Positions 1-8,612 of a stretch of 64,000 nt of DNA are shown piece after piece (positions within the stretch are counted from its first letter, which is position 1; the number at the start of each line of letters is the position of its first letter). Position numbers and translations under genes: made by a program. The DNA is from Sphingomonadaceae bacterium OTU29LAMAA1. GTDB taxonomy: Bacteria; Pseudomonadota; Alphaproteobacteria; Sphingomonadales; Sphingomonadaceae. A model generated the notes under the pieces. It did no database searches. It was given only the letters and a program-made list of their open reading frames with translations, and was not told the origin of the DNA. The stretch spans positions 1,035,001 through 1,099,000 of the forward strand of contig CP099617.1 in the NCBI GenBank assembly GCA_024072375.1, given 5' to 3'.

Positions 1-72
1 TTCATGCTGTACCTCGCCTCCACCGTCGCGCTTGCCGCGCTCACGCTCCATGCCTCGATGGCAGTGTTCTGA
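1..72 (+). CDS. Partial membrane protein, C-terminus only
   Basis: Only the last 23 codons are in the window, read in frame 1 and ending in TGA at 70-72. The residues are almost all hydrophobic (LYLASTVALAALTL), so this is the end of a final transmembrane helix. The TGA overlaps the ATG of the next gene by one base, which suggests translational coupling. The fragment is too short to assign to a family. Confidence 0.6.
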   Translation, partial: FMLYLASTVALAALTLHASMAVF

Positions 73-257
73 TGGGCAAGGGAGAAGGCTTCGAACGCCA
101 CCGCCAACCGTGGACGCAGGACGAGATCCAGAAGCTCCACACGCTGGCGAAAAAGGGCATGGCGCTGAAGGCGATAGCCAAGGCCCTCACCCGCAGCGAG
201 GAATCGACCAAGGACCGCGCCAAGGCCGACGGGCTGTCGATCGCCAAGTTGCGGTAG
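72..257 (+). CDS. Small basic protein, possible SANT/HTH-like DNA-binding protein
   Basis: This is a 61-residue basic protein. The segment WTQDEIQKLHTLAKKGM followed by AIAKALTRSEESTKDRAK resembles a Myb/SANT-like or GcrA-like tri-helical fold, in which an acidic-aromatic first helix is followed by a recognition helix. The start ATG overlaps the stop of the upstream membrane protein (TGATG), so the two are probably cotranscribed. The DNA-binding role is inferred from this resemblance. I do not recognise a named family. Confidence 0.6.
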   Translation: MGKGEGFERHRQPWTQDEIQKLHTLAKKGMALKAIAKALTRSEESTKDRAKADGLSIAKLR

Positions 258-407
258 GACGCCGGTCGCATCACACTCACCCACTGCCGCAACGAATGAC
301 GGGGCCAACGATCGCCGGCGGTGTGAGTATGCGTAATTGGTGGAAAGCGGAACGACTGCTTTCCGCACCCATATGTCTTAAACCGACGAACAGCGCATTT
401 TTTTTGA

Positions 408-803
408 TCATAGTTCGGTTCGCTTGGCAAAACGAAGCTGAGTGATAACAATGGTGAGGCCTTCTCTTTTATCCCCCCGTTCGACGTCGCCCGATAAGGC
501 GACGGTTCGTTCGGTCGCCCCCCCTTCCAGATCATCAGGCATTCGCTTGTTCGTGATCTCGGCATAGGCGCTACCAACGGCTTTGTTGGCAAAGCTAATC
601 AAATAGCGGGGGCAGTCTGGACCTCCCGACAATTTCGGACCGACATGAAAGGTAAAAGGAGACGCGACGTAGAGGAGGGCTGTGCCTTCAACCCTGTCGC
701 TTGCCGATAATGACCAGCATCGGTCAGCAGATAGTTGAACTACCCTTGATGCGCATGACGGGAGTGTCAGCGAAGCGACTGTCAGAAGGAGGGATGAGCG
801 CAT
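408..803 (-). CDS. Hypothetical lipoprotein
   Basis: A 131-residue protein starts at an ATG preceded by a GAGGA-type ribosome-binding site about eight bases upstream. Residues 1-17 form a signal sequence ending in a lipobox-like LPSC, so Cys17 would be lipidated and the protein anchored in a membrane facing the periplasm. The remainder contains a GGPDCPRYLISFANKAVG segment and no motif I recognise. Base composition is less GC-rich than the neighbouring genes, which could indicate recent acquisition. It stands alone between a small plus-strand gene and the 3' end of the exopolysaccharide operon. Function unknown. Confidence 0.5.
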   Translation of the reverse strand: MRSSLLLTVASLTLPSCASRVVQLSADRCWSLSASDRVEGTALLYVASPFTFHVGPKLSGGPDCPRYLISFANKAVGSAYAEITNKRMPDDLEGGATERTVALSGDVERGDKREGLTIVITQLRFAKRTEL

Positions 804-889
804 CGCTACATCCTCACAGATCGAGCGGATGTCTGCAAATGGACGTTAGCGGATATGGTAACGACGACGCTGATTGGCGGCGGGCGAGG

Positions 890-2776
890 TCACCCGAACA
901 GCCGCTTGGCGCTCCGCTCCAGCATCAGCAACTGCCATAACGTCCGCCCGTGGTCCGCTCGCCCGCTGCGATGCTCTTCCGCCAGCGAGGCGACGGTCTT
1001 CATGTCGAGCCAGCCGCTTTCCACCAGCGTTCGTGATCGGCACAGCCCCTCGGCCTCCGCCGCCAACGCCCCGCGGAACCACGCACTGATCGGGGTAACG
1101 AACCCCATCTTCGGCCGGTACAGGATATCCTTCGGCAGATAAGGCTCGAGGCTGCGCTTCATCAGCCACTTCCCCTCGCCACGCCGCAGCCGCATGCCCG
1201 CTGGCAGGGTCGCGCAGAATTCGATCAGCCGATGGTCGAGCAAGGGCTCGCGCGCCTCCAGCCCCACCGCCATGCTGGTGCGATCGACCTTGGTCAGGAT
1301 GTCGCCCGGCAGCCAGATCTTGATGTCGGCATATTGCGCGCGGTCGATCGCATCGCGCGCCGGTGCCGCCCGCATCGCAGCGACATAACGATCCTCCGCA
1401 CGATGCCCCTGCAGCGCCGCCCGCGCCTCCGCGCTCAGCAACCGCGCGCGCAGCCCGGGCGCGGTCACGCCGACCGCGCGCGCATAGGCTTCGTCGCCAT
1501 CCGCGCCGAGCGCCAGCAGCGTCGCCTTCGCCCGCAACGGTCGCGGCGCCCAGTCGGCCTTGGGATAATATCGGCCCAGCGTCCCGAACGCCGCCTTCCG
1601 CCAGGCCGGCGGCAGCAACCCGCGCACCCGCTCTTCCGCCGCCTGGAACTTGTAGCGGCGATACCCGGCCAGTGCCTCGTCCGCGCCATCGCCCGACAGC
1701 GCCACGGTAACGCTTTTCCGTGCCAGCGCCGCCACCTGATAGGTCGCGAGCGCACTGCCATCGGCGAATGGTTCGTCGAAATGATGGACCAGCGTATCGA
1801 TCAGCGCGAAATCGTCCGAGCGTACGACCTGCACATGATGATCCGTCGCGAAGCGCTGCGCGACCGCCGCCGCATGGACACGCTCGTCATGCCCCGCCTC
1901 GTCGAAGCCGATCGTGCAGGTTTTCACCGCCGTCTTGCTCGCCTCGGCCATCAGCGCGACGACCGCGGAGCTGTCGACACCACCCGACAGGAACGCGCCC
2001 AGCGGCACGTCCGCCACCATCCGGCTGCGTACCCCGTCGCGCATCCGCGAGAGCAGCTCCTCGCCCAGCACGCCGGCCGATCCGTTCGCCCGATCGGCGA
2101 AGCTCACGTCCCACCAGCGCTTCGGCCGCGGCATCCCCTGCCAGCGTTGCACGTGCAGGAACGTTCCCGCCGGCAGCTTCTTCACGCCCGCGACCAGACA
2201 GGCGTCGTCGGGGACGTAGCCGAACGCCAGATAATCCTCGACTGCGGTCACGTCCGGCACCCGCCGTAGCAAGGGATGCGCAAGCAACCCCTTCAGCTCG
2301 GAGGCGAAGGCGATGCTGCCATCGGACAGTTCGACGTAATGGAGCGGCTTCACCCCCATCCGGTCGCGCGCCAGGAACAACGTCCCCGCATCGGCATCGT
2401 GGATCGCAAAGGCGAACATCCCGTTCAGCCGATCGAGCAGCGCCGGCCCCCACGCGCGCCAGCCGTGCAGCAGCACCTCGGTATCGCCCCGCGTCTGAAA
2501 GCGTGCGCCCTTCTGCGCCAACGCGGTGCGCAGCTCGGCGAAATTGTAGATCTCGCCATTGTAGGTCACCGTCAGCGCGCCCGATTGCATCGGCTGCGGC
2601 GATCCCTCCAGATCGATGATCGACAGCCGCCGATGCCCCAGCCCGACGCCGGGTGCAGTCCAGACCCCCTCCCCGTCAGGACCGCGATGCGCCTGCGCGC
2701 CGATCATCGCCGCGATGCGCGCGGGGTCGACCGGCTTCGGCGTACCCGGATGGAAGATGCCGGCGATGCCGCACAT
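890..2776 (-). CDS. asnB: XrtA-system amidotransferase, asparagine synthase-like (glutamine-hydrolysing)
   Basis: This 628-residue protein is of the class-II glutamine amidotransferase / asparagine synthase type. The N-terminal nucleophile Cys2 (MCGIAGIF) starts the glutaminase domain, which also carries RGPDGEG and YNGEIYNF. The ATP-pyrophosphatase P-loop LSGGVDSS lies near residue 260 and opens the synthase domain. Members of this subtype next to exosortase A are thought to amidate a sugar or amino-acid precursor of the exopolysaccharide rather than to make free asparagine; that is known of the family context, and the substrate is not established. The ATG overlaps the xrtA stop by one base (TGATG). 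It is the last gene of the ten-gene exopolysaccharide operon. Confidence 0.93.
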   Translation of the reverse strand: MCGIAGIFHPGTPKPVDPARIAAMIGAQAHRGPDGEGVWTAPGVGLGHRRLSIIDLEGSPQPMQSGALTVTYNGEIYNFAELRTALAQKGARFQTRGDTEVLLHGWRAWGPALLDRLNGMFAFAIHDADAGTLFLARDRMGVKPLHYVELSDGSIAFASELKGLLAHPLLRRVPDVTAVEDYLAFGYVPDDACLVAGVKKLPAGTFLHVQRWQGMPRPKRWWDVSFADRANGSAGVLGEELLSRMRDGVRSRMVADVPLGAFLSGGVDSSAVVALMAEASKTAVKTCTIGFDEAGHDERVHAAAVAQRFATDHHVQVVRSDDFALIDTLVHHFDEPFADGSALATYQVAALARKSVTVALSGDGADEALAGYRRYKFQAAEERVRGLLPPAWRKAAFGTLGRYYPKADWAPRPLRAKATLLALGADGDEAYARAVGVTAPGLRARLLSAEARAALQGHRAEDRYVAAMRAAPARDAIDRAQYADIKIWLPGDILTKVDRTSMAVGLEAREPLLDHRLIEFCATLPAGMRLRRGEGKWLMKRSLEPYLPKDILYRPKMGFVTPISAWFRGALAAEAEGLCRSRTLVESGWLDMKTVASLAEEHRSGRADHGRTLWQLLMLERSAKRLFG

Positions 2777-4302
2777 CAGCGCAGCCCGGCCGCGGTGTCG
2801 CCCAGCACGCCGATCGGGCCGATTGCCGCCGCCAGCGCCGCGATATCCGCGCGTGCATCACGCCCCGGCACCACCTCTGCCGACACATGGATCGCCACCG
2901 CGCGTTGCGGCCCGCCGAGCAGCTTCGCCTTCATCGTTTCGATCTTCACCACGCGTTCGTCCGCCGTTACCCTGTCGCCGACGACGTACCATGTCGCGAC
3001 GACGCGCTCCACCGGGCCCGGCGCCGTCATCCGCAAGGTCGATCCGCCTGCGATCGGGCCGGTATCCGCTATTCGCACCCAGCGGTCCTCCTCGCGGATC
3101 ACGCCGGTGCCGAACGCGCCGATCTTGTGGCCCTCACCCTGGCTGCCGAACACCGCGATCGCCAGATCGACCGCCGCGCCGTCGGCCCGCGCATAGCGGC
3201 CGAACAGGCTGTGATCGGCGCCGGGATAATACGGCTGCCACGGTGCCGCCCGGCTGAGCGCGACGCGGCTCCACCCCGCGACCTGCGGCAGGTCGATATG
3301 CGCCGGCAACGGCGTCGCACGATGCGCGATGGCGGCGCTCCATGCCGGCCACAGCCCCGCCACGCCGACCGCCAGCAATGTCGCGAGCGGTAATGCCAAC
3401 AGGCCTCGCCGCGGTACGGGCAGTTCGGCGGGATCGAACATCGCCGCATCCGGCGCGCGATCGAACCAGCGCCAGCCAATGCCCAGCACCGCCGCCATCA
3501 CCAGTCCGAAGAACACCCAGCCATAGACGACATGGTCGAACCCCGTCGCCGCCTCCACGCTGGTCAGGTGTGCGGCATAGATCGTCCCGAACGCCCGCAG
3601 GCCGTTGGCGAGCACCGGTACGACGATCGCGGCGACCATGAACCATGCCCGACGACGCCATGATACGAAGCACACGTTGGCGACGAGCATGCCGAATGCC
3701 AGCATCGCGATGACGAATTTGGCGCCCGAACACGCCTCCGCCACCTCGAAATAATACCGGCCCGCGTGGATCAGCACGCCGTTCGATTCCGCCGGCACGC
3801 CGACCAGATGCAGCAACGGCATCACGATCCTGACGGTGACGGCCTGCAGCGGCGGCTCCAGCTCCTCGCCGAACGGAACGAGAAACACTGCATAGCCAAG
3901 CGGGAACAACAGCCCCCGCGCCACTTGCGGACCAAGCAGGGTCACGGTCGCGCCCTGCAACATGACGATCAGGCCGAATTGCCGGGCGAAGCTGACCGCC
4001 CCTGCCTGCCCCATCAGCCAGCCGGCGCCGCCTGCGGCGATCAGCGCCAGCCCGGGCCACCACGCCGCCGGCGTCAACGCCGCCAGTTCACGCCGTCGCT
4101 GCCACACCAGCCAGCCGATCACCGGTCCGATGAACAGGCAATGCCCGAAGGTCGTGCTGGTCCACCAGATCGACCCGAGATGCGCGACATCCTCCCGGAA
4201 CAGCAGCAGGATCGCAGCCACGGCGAGCGCCAGCGCAATCCCGTGCCGCCGCCATACACCGACCGGCACGGCGTCGCGTCCGGATGCCAGCGCGACGATC
4301 AT
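2776..4302 (-). CDS. xrtA: Exosortase A with fused C-terminal EpsI domain
   Basis: This 508-residue polytopic inner-membrane protein is a cysteine transpeptidase-like enzyme that recognises PEP-CTERM tails and cleaves or anchors the protein at the surface. The conserved catalytic triad is visible as Cys191 (EACSGAKF), Arg236 (NGLRAF) and His257 (FDHVVYGW). Residues 1 to about 280 carry the multiple membrane helices. After a further helix near 295-315, roughly residues 320-508 form the soluble EpsI (DUF3485-type) domain, so EpsI is fused rather than encoded separately. The start chosen is the ATG that overlaps the upstream sugar-transferase stop by four bases (ATGA). A longer reading frame runs upstream through that gene but lacks exosortase character. 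Confidence 0.95.
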   Translation of the reverse strand: MIVALASGRDAVPVGVWRRHGIALALAVAAILLLFREDVAHLGSIWWTSTTFGHCLFIGPVIGWLVWQRRRELAALTPAAWWPGLALIAAGGAGWLMGQAGAVSFARQFGLIVMLQGATVTLLGPQVARGLLFPLGYAVFLVPFGEELEPPLQAVTVRIVMPLLHLVGVPAESNGVLIHAGRYYFEVAEACSGAKFVIAMLAFGMLVANVCFVSWRRRAWFMVAAIVVPVLANGLRAFGTIYAAHLTSVEAATGFDHVVYGWVFFGLVMAAVLGIGWRWFDRAPDAAMFDPAELPVPRRGLLALPLATLLAVGVAGLWPAWSAAIAHRATPLPAHIDLPQVAGWSRVALSRAAPWQPYYPGADHSLFGRYARADGAAVDLAIAVFGSQGEGHKIGAFGTGVIREEDRWVRIADTGPIAGGSTLRMTAPGPVERVVATWYVVGDRVTADERVVKIETMKAKLLGGPQRAVAIHVSAEVVPGRDARADIAALAAAIGPIGVLGDTAAGLR

Positions 4303-5468
4303 GCGGCCAGTCCCAGCAGCGCGTCCAGCGGTGCCAGCCGGGCGTCCCAGTCGTAGCGCGCCAGCACCCGCTCCCGTGCGCTGGCGCCGAGCGCAGCGGC
4401 GGCATGCGGGTCGCTCAGCAATCCGGCGATCTGCGCCGCATGATCGGCCGCGTCGTCCGCAACCTGCAACGTGCCGCCATGATCGATCCCCTCGGCCGCA
4501 GCTACCGACGCGACCACCGGCCGCGCCATCGCCATCGCTTCCAGCACCTTGTTCTGGATACCTCGCGCCAGCTTGAGCGGAGCGACGCAGACATCGGCCG
4601 CCGCTAGCCATGGCCGCACGTCGTCGACCGCACCGGTCACGATCACATCATCGCCGGCGAGCGCCTGCACGGCGGCCGTCGGCGCACGACCGACGATGGC
4701 GAATTGGAGCGTCGGAAATCCAGTGCGTAGCAGCGGCAGGACGTCGGCGGCAAACCACGTCACCGCTTCGATGTTGGGGCGGTAATCCATCTGGCCAGTG
4801 AAGACGATCAGCGGCGTTTTATCCTCTCCCGTCCTCATGGAAGGCAGAGCGCGGGCAGGATCGAACGCCGCGGCATTGATGCCGTTTTCGACCGCCTCGA
4901 TCCGCCCCCGACCACCACCGCTGCGAAACAGCGCGGCCTCCGCCTCGCTCACGAACACGCTGGCCCGGACGTTGCCCGCGACCTGCCGCTCGAACGCCCC
5001 CAGCATCCTCGCCTCACGCCGCATCATCCACCGCATCGGCAGCGATCCGCTCTCGCCAAAGCCGGCGAATTTGGCCGAATCGACATCGACGAAATCCATC
5101 ACCGTGGGGACGTCCGTCGGCAGATACTGCGCCATCTGGCCCGAGAAACAATAGACCGCATCGGCGCGCACCCGCGCCACCGCATCGTGCATCGCCTTCG
5201 ATCCGAAGGCCGTCAGCGATACCGGCCTGCGCGTCGCCAGCGCTTCCAGCGCAGCCACCGCCTGCGCCTTGCCGCGCCGGACGATCGCGACGCTCGCCAG
5301 CCGCTCCGCCAGTACGGGCGGCACGTCGAAGTCCGCCTCCGTCTCGCCGAACGCTACCAGATGGACCTTCGCTCGCGATGCCAGATAGCGCAGCACGTGA
5401 TAGCTGCGGATCTTGTCGCCGCGATCGGGCGGGAATGGCGCGCGATGGGCGAGGAACAGCAGCTCCAT
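4299..5468 (-). CDS. XrtA/PEP-CTERM system-associated sugar transferase (GT4-like)
   Basis: A 389-residue glycosyltransferase starts at MELLFLAHRAPFPPDRGDK, the characteristic N-terminus of the PEP-CTERM/EpsH1-associated sugar transferase family. The C-terminal Rossmann half holds FTGQMDYRPNIEAVTWFA and the GT4-type donor site with KVLEAMAMARPVVAS. It probably transfers a nucleotide-activated sugar to the lipid-linked exopolysaccharide repeat unit at the cytoplasmic face. The chosen ATG overlaps the stop of the FemAB-like gene by one base, and the stop overlaps the xrtA start by four, so it is translationally coupled on both sides. The 22 codons upstream that are also open belong to the neighbouring gene. 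Confidence 0.92.
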   Translation of the reverse strand: MELLFLAHRAPFPPDRGDKIRSYHVLRYLASRAKVHLVAFGETEADFDVPPVLAERLASVAIVRRGKAQAVAALEALATRRPVSLTAFGSKAMHDAVARVRADAVYCFSGQMAQYLPTDVPTVMDFVDVDSAKFAGFGESGSLPMRWMMRREARMLGAFERQVAGNVRASVFVSEAEAALFRSGGGRGRIEAVENGINAAAFDPARALPSMRTGEDKTPLIVFTGQMDYRPNIEAVTWFAADVLPLLRTGFPTLQFAIVGRAPTAAVQALAGDDVIVTGAVDDVRPWLAAADVCVAPLKLARGIQNKVLEAMAMARPVVASVAAAEGIDHGGTLQVADDAADHAAQIAGLLSDPHAAAALGASARERVLARYDWDARLAPLDALLGLAA

Positions 5469-6511
5469 CACCCCAGCCCGCGCGAAATCCACGGCCCCAC
5501 GATATTGGCGACCGGCAACGGCAATCGCTGCCACGTCCGTACCATCAGCGCATATTTCGGATTGAGCGGATTGACCTCGCGTGCTTCGCCTTCGCTACGC
5601 TTGGCATAGCTGCGAGGGGTCGGGGTAAAGCCCCAGTTCTTCTTGAACGCCGCCGCGCCGGTGCCGGTTTTCGACCGCCCGAAATCGAACCGGGCGCAAC
5701 CCCGCCCGCGCGCATGGTTCATCAGGGCGAAGTACATGCGGTCATTGGCGCGCAACGTCCGCGCCGCTGCCGTACCACCGCCCCAGTAAGGAAACACCGT
5801 TCCCTGGAAATAGACGCTGAGCACGCTTGCGACCGCGCGGCCCTGGTGGCGCACGGTCAGCACGTCGGCTTCCATCGCCGCCATGACGCTGCGAAACAGC
5901 GCGGCCGGAAACACCGGCGTGCCAAGATTGCGCACCGATTCGGCGTAGACGCGATAATGCTCCGCCAGCAGCGCCTCGCCGCCGGTGACGACCTCCAGAT
6001 CGAGGCCGAGCGAACGCCGCACCTCGGCGCGCTGCTTGCGCGGGATCGCCAGCAATTCGCCTTCTTCCGTCGCGGACAGGTCGCGGACGAAGCCGAGATA
6101 GGATGTGTCGTCGGTGTCCCAGCCACCGGGCGCAGGCCCGCCACGCAGTTCGACGCCGGGACAGCCGATCCGCTGCGCCAGTTCCCATGCGCCGGAGCCA
6201 AGCGCGTCGACGCCCTCCCCCAGCACACCGCCGTCGACGCCGAAGCCGGTCGAGACCAGCGCCTTGCCGAACAGGGGCGATCGCATCTCGGTCAGCGGCA
6301 GGACGCCGGCGATACCGCCATCGGCACGCTCGGCAACCAGATAGCGTGCGCGCTGCCGACAGCCACGCTCGACCGCTCGGCTCCACGCGGTGAGATGGAA
6401 TGGCGTCGCGCCCGCCGCGTCGCGCACGAACGCGTCGATCGCACCGCTCTCGCCGATGTCGGACAGGTTGGCCTCACGTACGCCGAGCGGCGTTTCCAGC
6501 AGCGGGATCAC
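5468..6511 (-). CDS. FemAB family XrtA/PEP-CTERM system-associated protein
   Basis: This is a 347-residue protein with a tandem GNAT-like fold of the FemAB/Mur-ligase-like aminoacyltransferase type. Recognisable segments include PFHLTAWSRAVERGC near the N-terminus, ELRGGPAPGG, the central IPRKQRAEVRRSL and the C-terminal CARFDFGRSKTGTGAAAFKKNWGF. FemAB proteins add amino acids from aminoacyl-tRNA to cell-wall precursors. In exosortase loci a role in decorating the exopolysaccharide with an amino acid is likely but not established. The start is GTG, overlapping the deacetylase stop by four bases (GTGA). Confidence 0.9.
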   Translation of the reverse strand: MIPLLETPLGVREANLSDIGESGAIDAFVRDAAGATPFHLTAWSRAVERGCRQRARYLVAERADGGIAGVLPLTEMRSPLFGKALVSTGFGVDGGVLGEGVDALGSGAWELAQRIGCPGVELRGGPAPGGWDTDDTSYLGFVRDLSATEEGELLAIPRKQRAEVRRSLGLDLEVVTGGEALLAEHYRVYAESVRNLGTPVFPAALFRSVMAAMEADVLTVRHQGRAVASVLSVYFQGTVFPYWGGGTAAARTLRANDRMYFALMNHARGRGCARFDFGRSKTGTGAAAFKKNWGFTPTPRSYAKRSEGEAREVNPLNPKYALMVRTWQRLPLPVANIVGPWISRGLG

Positions 6512-7362
6512 GCTAGCGATGCCGCTTCACGAGCCACCACGGTATCGACCCGTCCCCAATCGTGCCGCGCGATCAGCCCGCGCAACTTGCCCGCCATCGC
6601 GCCCAAACGGGAATAATGCCGCACTTTCGATCGCAAAGGCGCGTTTTTGACGCGCGGCTGGTCCGGATCTACCTCCCAAGGGTGAAAATAGAAGATACCC
6701 GCATGCCCCTCACCATTCACCTGTCGCACGGCGAAGTCGGTCAGCGCTGACGGCAGCAGACGAAAGAATCCGCCACCCGTCGCCAGATGCTTCGCGCCGA
6801 TCTTCGCCACCGTGACCGGCAGTTCGATCATCGGTGAATCCTTCAATGGCCGAAACGCATAACGCGGCGCGTCGCGCCAGCCGTAATGGTCGTGAACCAC
6901 CGGCGCGACACTTGATGAATAGGCATAGCCCGCCTCGGCCAGTTCGTTGAATGCCCACAGGTTGCGAGTGTCGATCGAGAAACTCGGGGCGCGATAGCCG
7001 GTCACCGCCTGCCCGCTGGCATCCTCCAGCGCCGCACGCGCACGGACCAGATCGGCGCGAAAGGCGCTCGCATCCATCGTAAAGACGCGCTGGTGATCCC
7101 AGCCGTGGCTCGCGACCTCATGCCCCGCATCGGCGATGCGCCGGATCAGCCGCGGATGCCGTTGCGCAACCCAGCCCAGCGTGAAGAACGTCGCCTTCAC
7201 CCCCGTTTCGGCGAACAGGTCGAGCACCGCACCGGTGTTCGCCTCCACGCGACTGGCGATCGTGTCCCAGTCCCGCTTCGCGATCACGCGTTCGAATGCG
7301 CCGACCTGAAACCATTCCTCGACATCGACCGACAGGCCGTTGAGCACGGCGCTACGCGGCAT
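6508..7362 (-). CDS. XrtA-system polysaccharide deacetylase
   Basis: This 284-residue NodB-homology (CE4) deacetylase lacks a signal peptide. The N-terminus has LSVDVEEWFQVGAFE, whose DVE contains the metal and catalytic aspartates. The conserved histidine motif is SHGWDHQRV, followed by the arginine motif YRAPSFSIDTRNLW and a C-terminal FYFHPWEVDPDQPR. It would remove acetyl groups from a sugar of the exopolysaccharide. The gene starts inside the last 11 bases of the upstream ATPase gene and its stop overlaps the FemAB-like start, as expected in a dense operon. Confidence 0.93.
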   Translation of the reverse strand: MPRSAVLNGLSVDVEEWFQVGAFERVIAKRDWDTIASRVEANTGAVLDLFAETGVKATFFTLGWVAQRHPRLIRRIADAGHEVASHGWDHQRVFTMDASAFRADLVRARAALEDASGQAVTGYRAPSFSIDTRNLWAFNELAEAGYAYSSSVAPVVHDHYGWRDAPRYAFRPLKDSPMIELPVTVAKIGAKHLATGGGFFRLLPSALTDFAVRQVNGEGHAGIFYFHPWEVDPDQPRVKNAPLRSKVRHYSRLGAMAGKLRGLIARHDWGRVDTVVAREAASLA

Positions 7363-8602
7363 GATCCCACGCGGCGGGAGCGCGGATGGGGATGTGGTCG
7401 TCGGTGATCTCGGACGCTCCGGCCACCACCGCTGCCGCAGCTGCCTCGACCTCGCCGCGATCCGCCTCGACCCAGTCGACCAGCAACGTCAGCACCCGGC
7501 GTAGCGCGGCTTCCTGTTCGGCGACGCGCGTCTCCAGCGCCGCAATCCGCTCCTCGGTCAGGGTGGAGGGCAGCGGCTCCGCAACCGGTTCGGCCGCGTC
7601 ATCGACGACGATGCCCCCCGTGGCGGTTTCAGGCTCGGGCTCGGGCTCGGGCTCCACGACAGGTTCGAGCCATTGCACTGTCCGCGGCACGAAGCGTCGC
7701 ACCGTCGATTCGGGTGCAGCGTGCTCGGGTTCGGGAGCGACTTGCGGTGCGGGTTCGGCTCTGGCCCCCGTCTCGGCAGCCAGCATCGGCAGGTCGGCAT
7801 GCAGATCGCGAAGCACGTTCCGCACGACCCGCGCGTCGATCATCTCCAGCCCCTCGATCGCGGCATGCAGCATCACGCGTCCGGCAAGCTGGTTGAGCCG
7901 GCGGGGCACGCCGCCCGACCCTTGATACATCGCCGAGAAGGCATCGTCGGCAAAGTCCGGACGCCCCTGCCAGCCGACCACCGACAGGCGGTGCGCGATG
8001 TAATCGGCGACCTCGCCCGGCTCCATCGGATCGAGATGGTGGATCGCGATCACGCGCTGGCGCAGCTGCTCGAGCCGCTCCGATCCGTGCAGCCGCTCGC
8101 GAAATTCGGGCTGCCCCAGCAGCAGGATCTGCAACAGCGCATGTCCCCCCGCCTGGAAGTTGGACAGCATCCGCAATTCTTCGAGTGCATCGACGGGCAG
8201 CGCCTGCGCCTCGTCGACGATCAGCAGCGTGCGCCGGCCTGATCGCGCCACCGCATGCAGCCCGCGTTCGATCGCGGTGAGCAATTGTGCCTTGGCGAGA
8301 CCCATCGGATCGACACCCAGCCCGGTCGCGACGATGCGCAGCAGGTCGTCGGCGGGGATCGCGGTCGATACGATGGTGATGACGTTGAGCGCGGCGGGAT
8401 CGAGCATGCCGGTCAGGTGCCCGACCAGCGTCGTCTTGCCTGCGCCGATGTCACCGGTGACGACGACGAAGCCCTCGCCTTGCGCAAGGCCGTAGCCCAG
8501 ATAGGCCATCGCCTTGCGATGCGTTGCCGTCTCATACCAGAAGCGCGCGTCCGGCGTCAGCTGGAACGGCCGCCCCGTCAGTCCGAAATGCTCGTCGTAC
8601 AT
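7352..8602 (-). CDS. XrtA/PEP-CTERM system-associated ATPase (ExeA-like AAA)
   Basis: This 416-residue protein is related to the general-secretion ATPase ExeA. It begins with MYDEHFGLTGRPFQLTPD, and the Walker A GDIGAGKTTL lies near residue 56. The Walker B is LLIVDEAQALP, and GVPRRLNQLAGRVML forms the sensor-2 region. From about residue 270 the protein becomes low-complexity with a Glu-Pro repeat (EPVVEPEPEPEPE), then a short coiled-coil-like segment (RIAALETRVAEQEAALRRVL). Family members couple ATP hydrolysis to assembly or regulation of the exopolysaccharide machine; the exact role is unknown. The deacetylase gene overlaps its 3' end. Confidence 0.93.
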   Translation of the reverse strand: MYDEHFGLTGRPFQLTPDARFWYETATHRKAMAYLGYGLAQGEGFVVVTGDIGAGKTTLVGHLTGMLDPAALNVITIVSTAIPADDLLRIVATGLGVDPMGLAKAQLLTAIERGLHAVARSGRRTLLIVDEAQALPVDALEELRMLSNFQAGGHALLQILLLGQPEFRERLHGSERLEQLRQRVIAIHHLDPMEPGEVADYIAHRLSVVGWQGRPDFADDAFSAMYQGSGGVPRRLNQLAGRVMLHAAIEGLEMIDARVVRNVLRDLHADLPMLAAETGARAEPAPQVAPEPEHAAPESTVRRFVPRTVQWLEPVVEPEPEPEPETATGGIVVDDAAEPVAEPLPSTLTEERIAALETRVAEQEAALRRVLTLLVDWVEADRGEVEAAAAAVVAGASEITDDHIPIRAPAAWDHAA

Positions 8603-8612
8603 CCGTCAGCCC

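Noticed and set aside
342..364. A GGAAAGC / GCTTTCC hairpin as terminator after the small DNA-binding-like gene
   Set aside because: No T-run follows it directly; the run of T about 30 bases later is too far to act with it.
4303..4611. An N-terminal extension of 103 residues on exosortase A
   Set aside because: It overlaps the sugar-transferase gene, is Arg/Gly-rich and lacks any exosortase similarity, whereas the ATG at 4302 gives the normal start.
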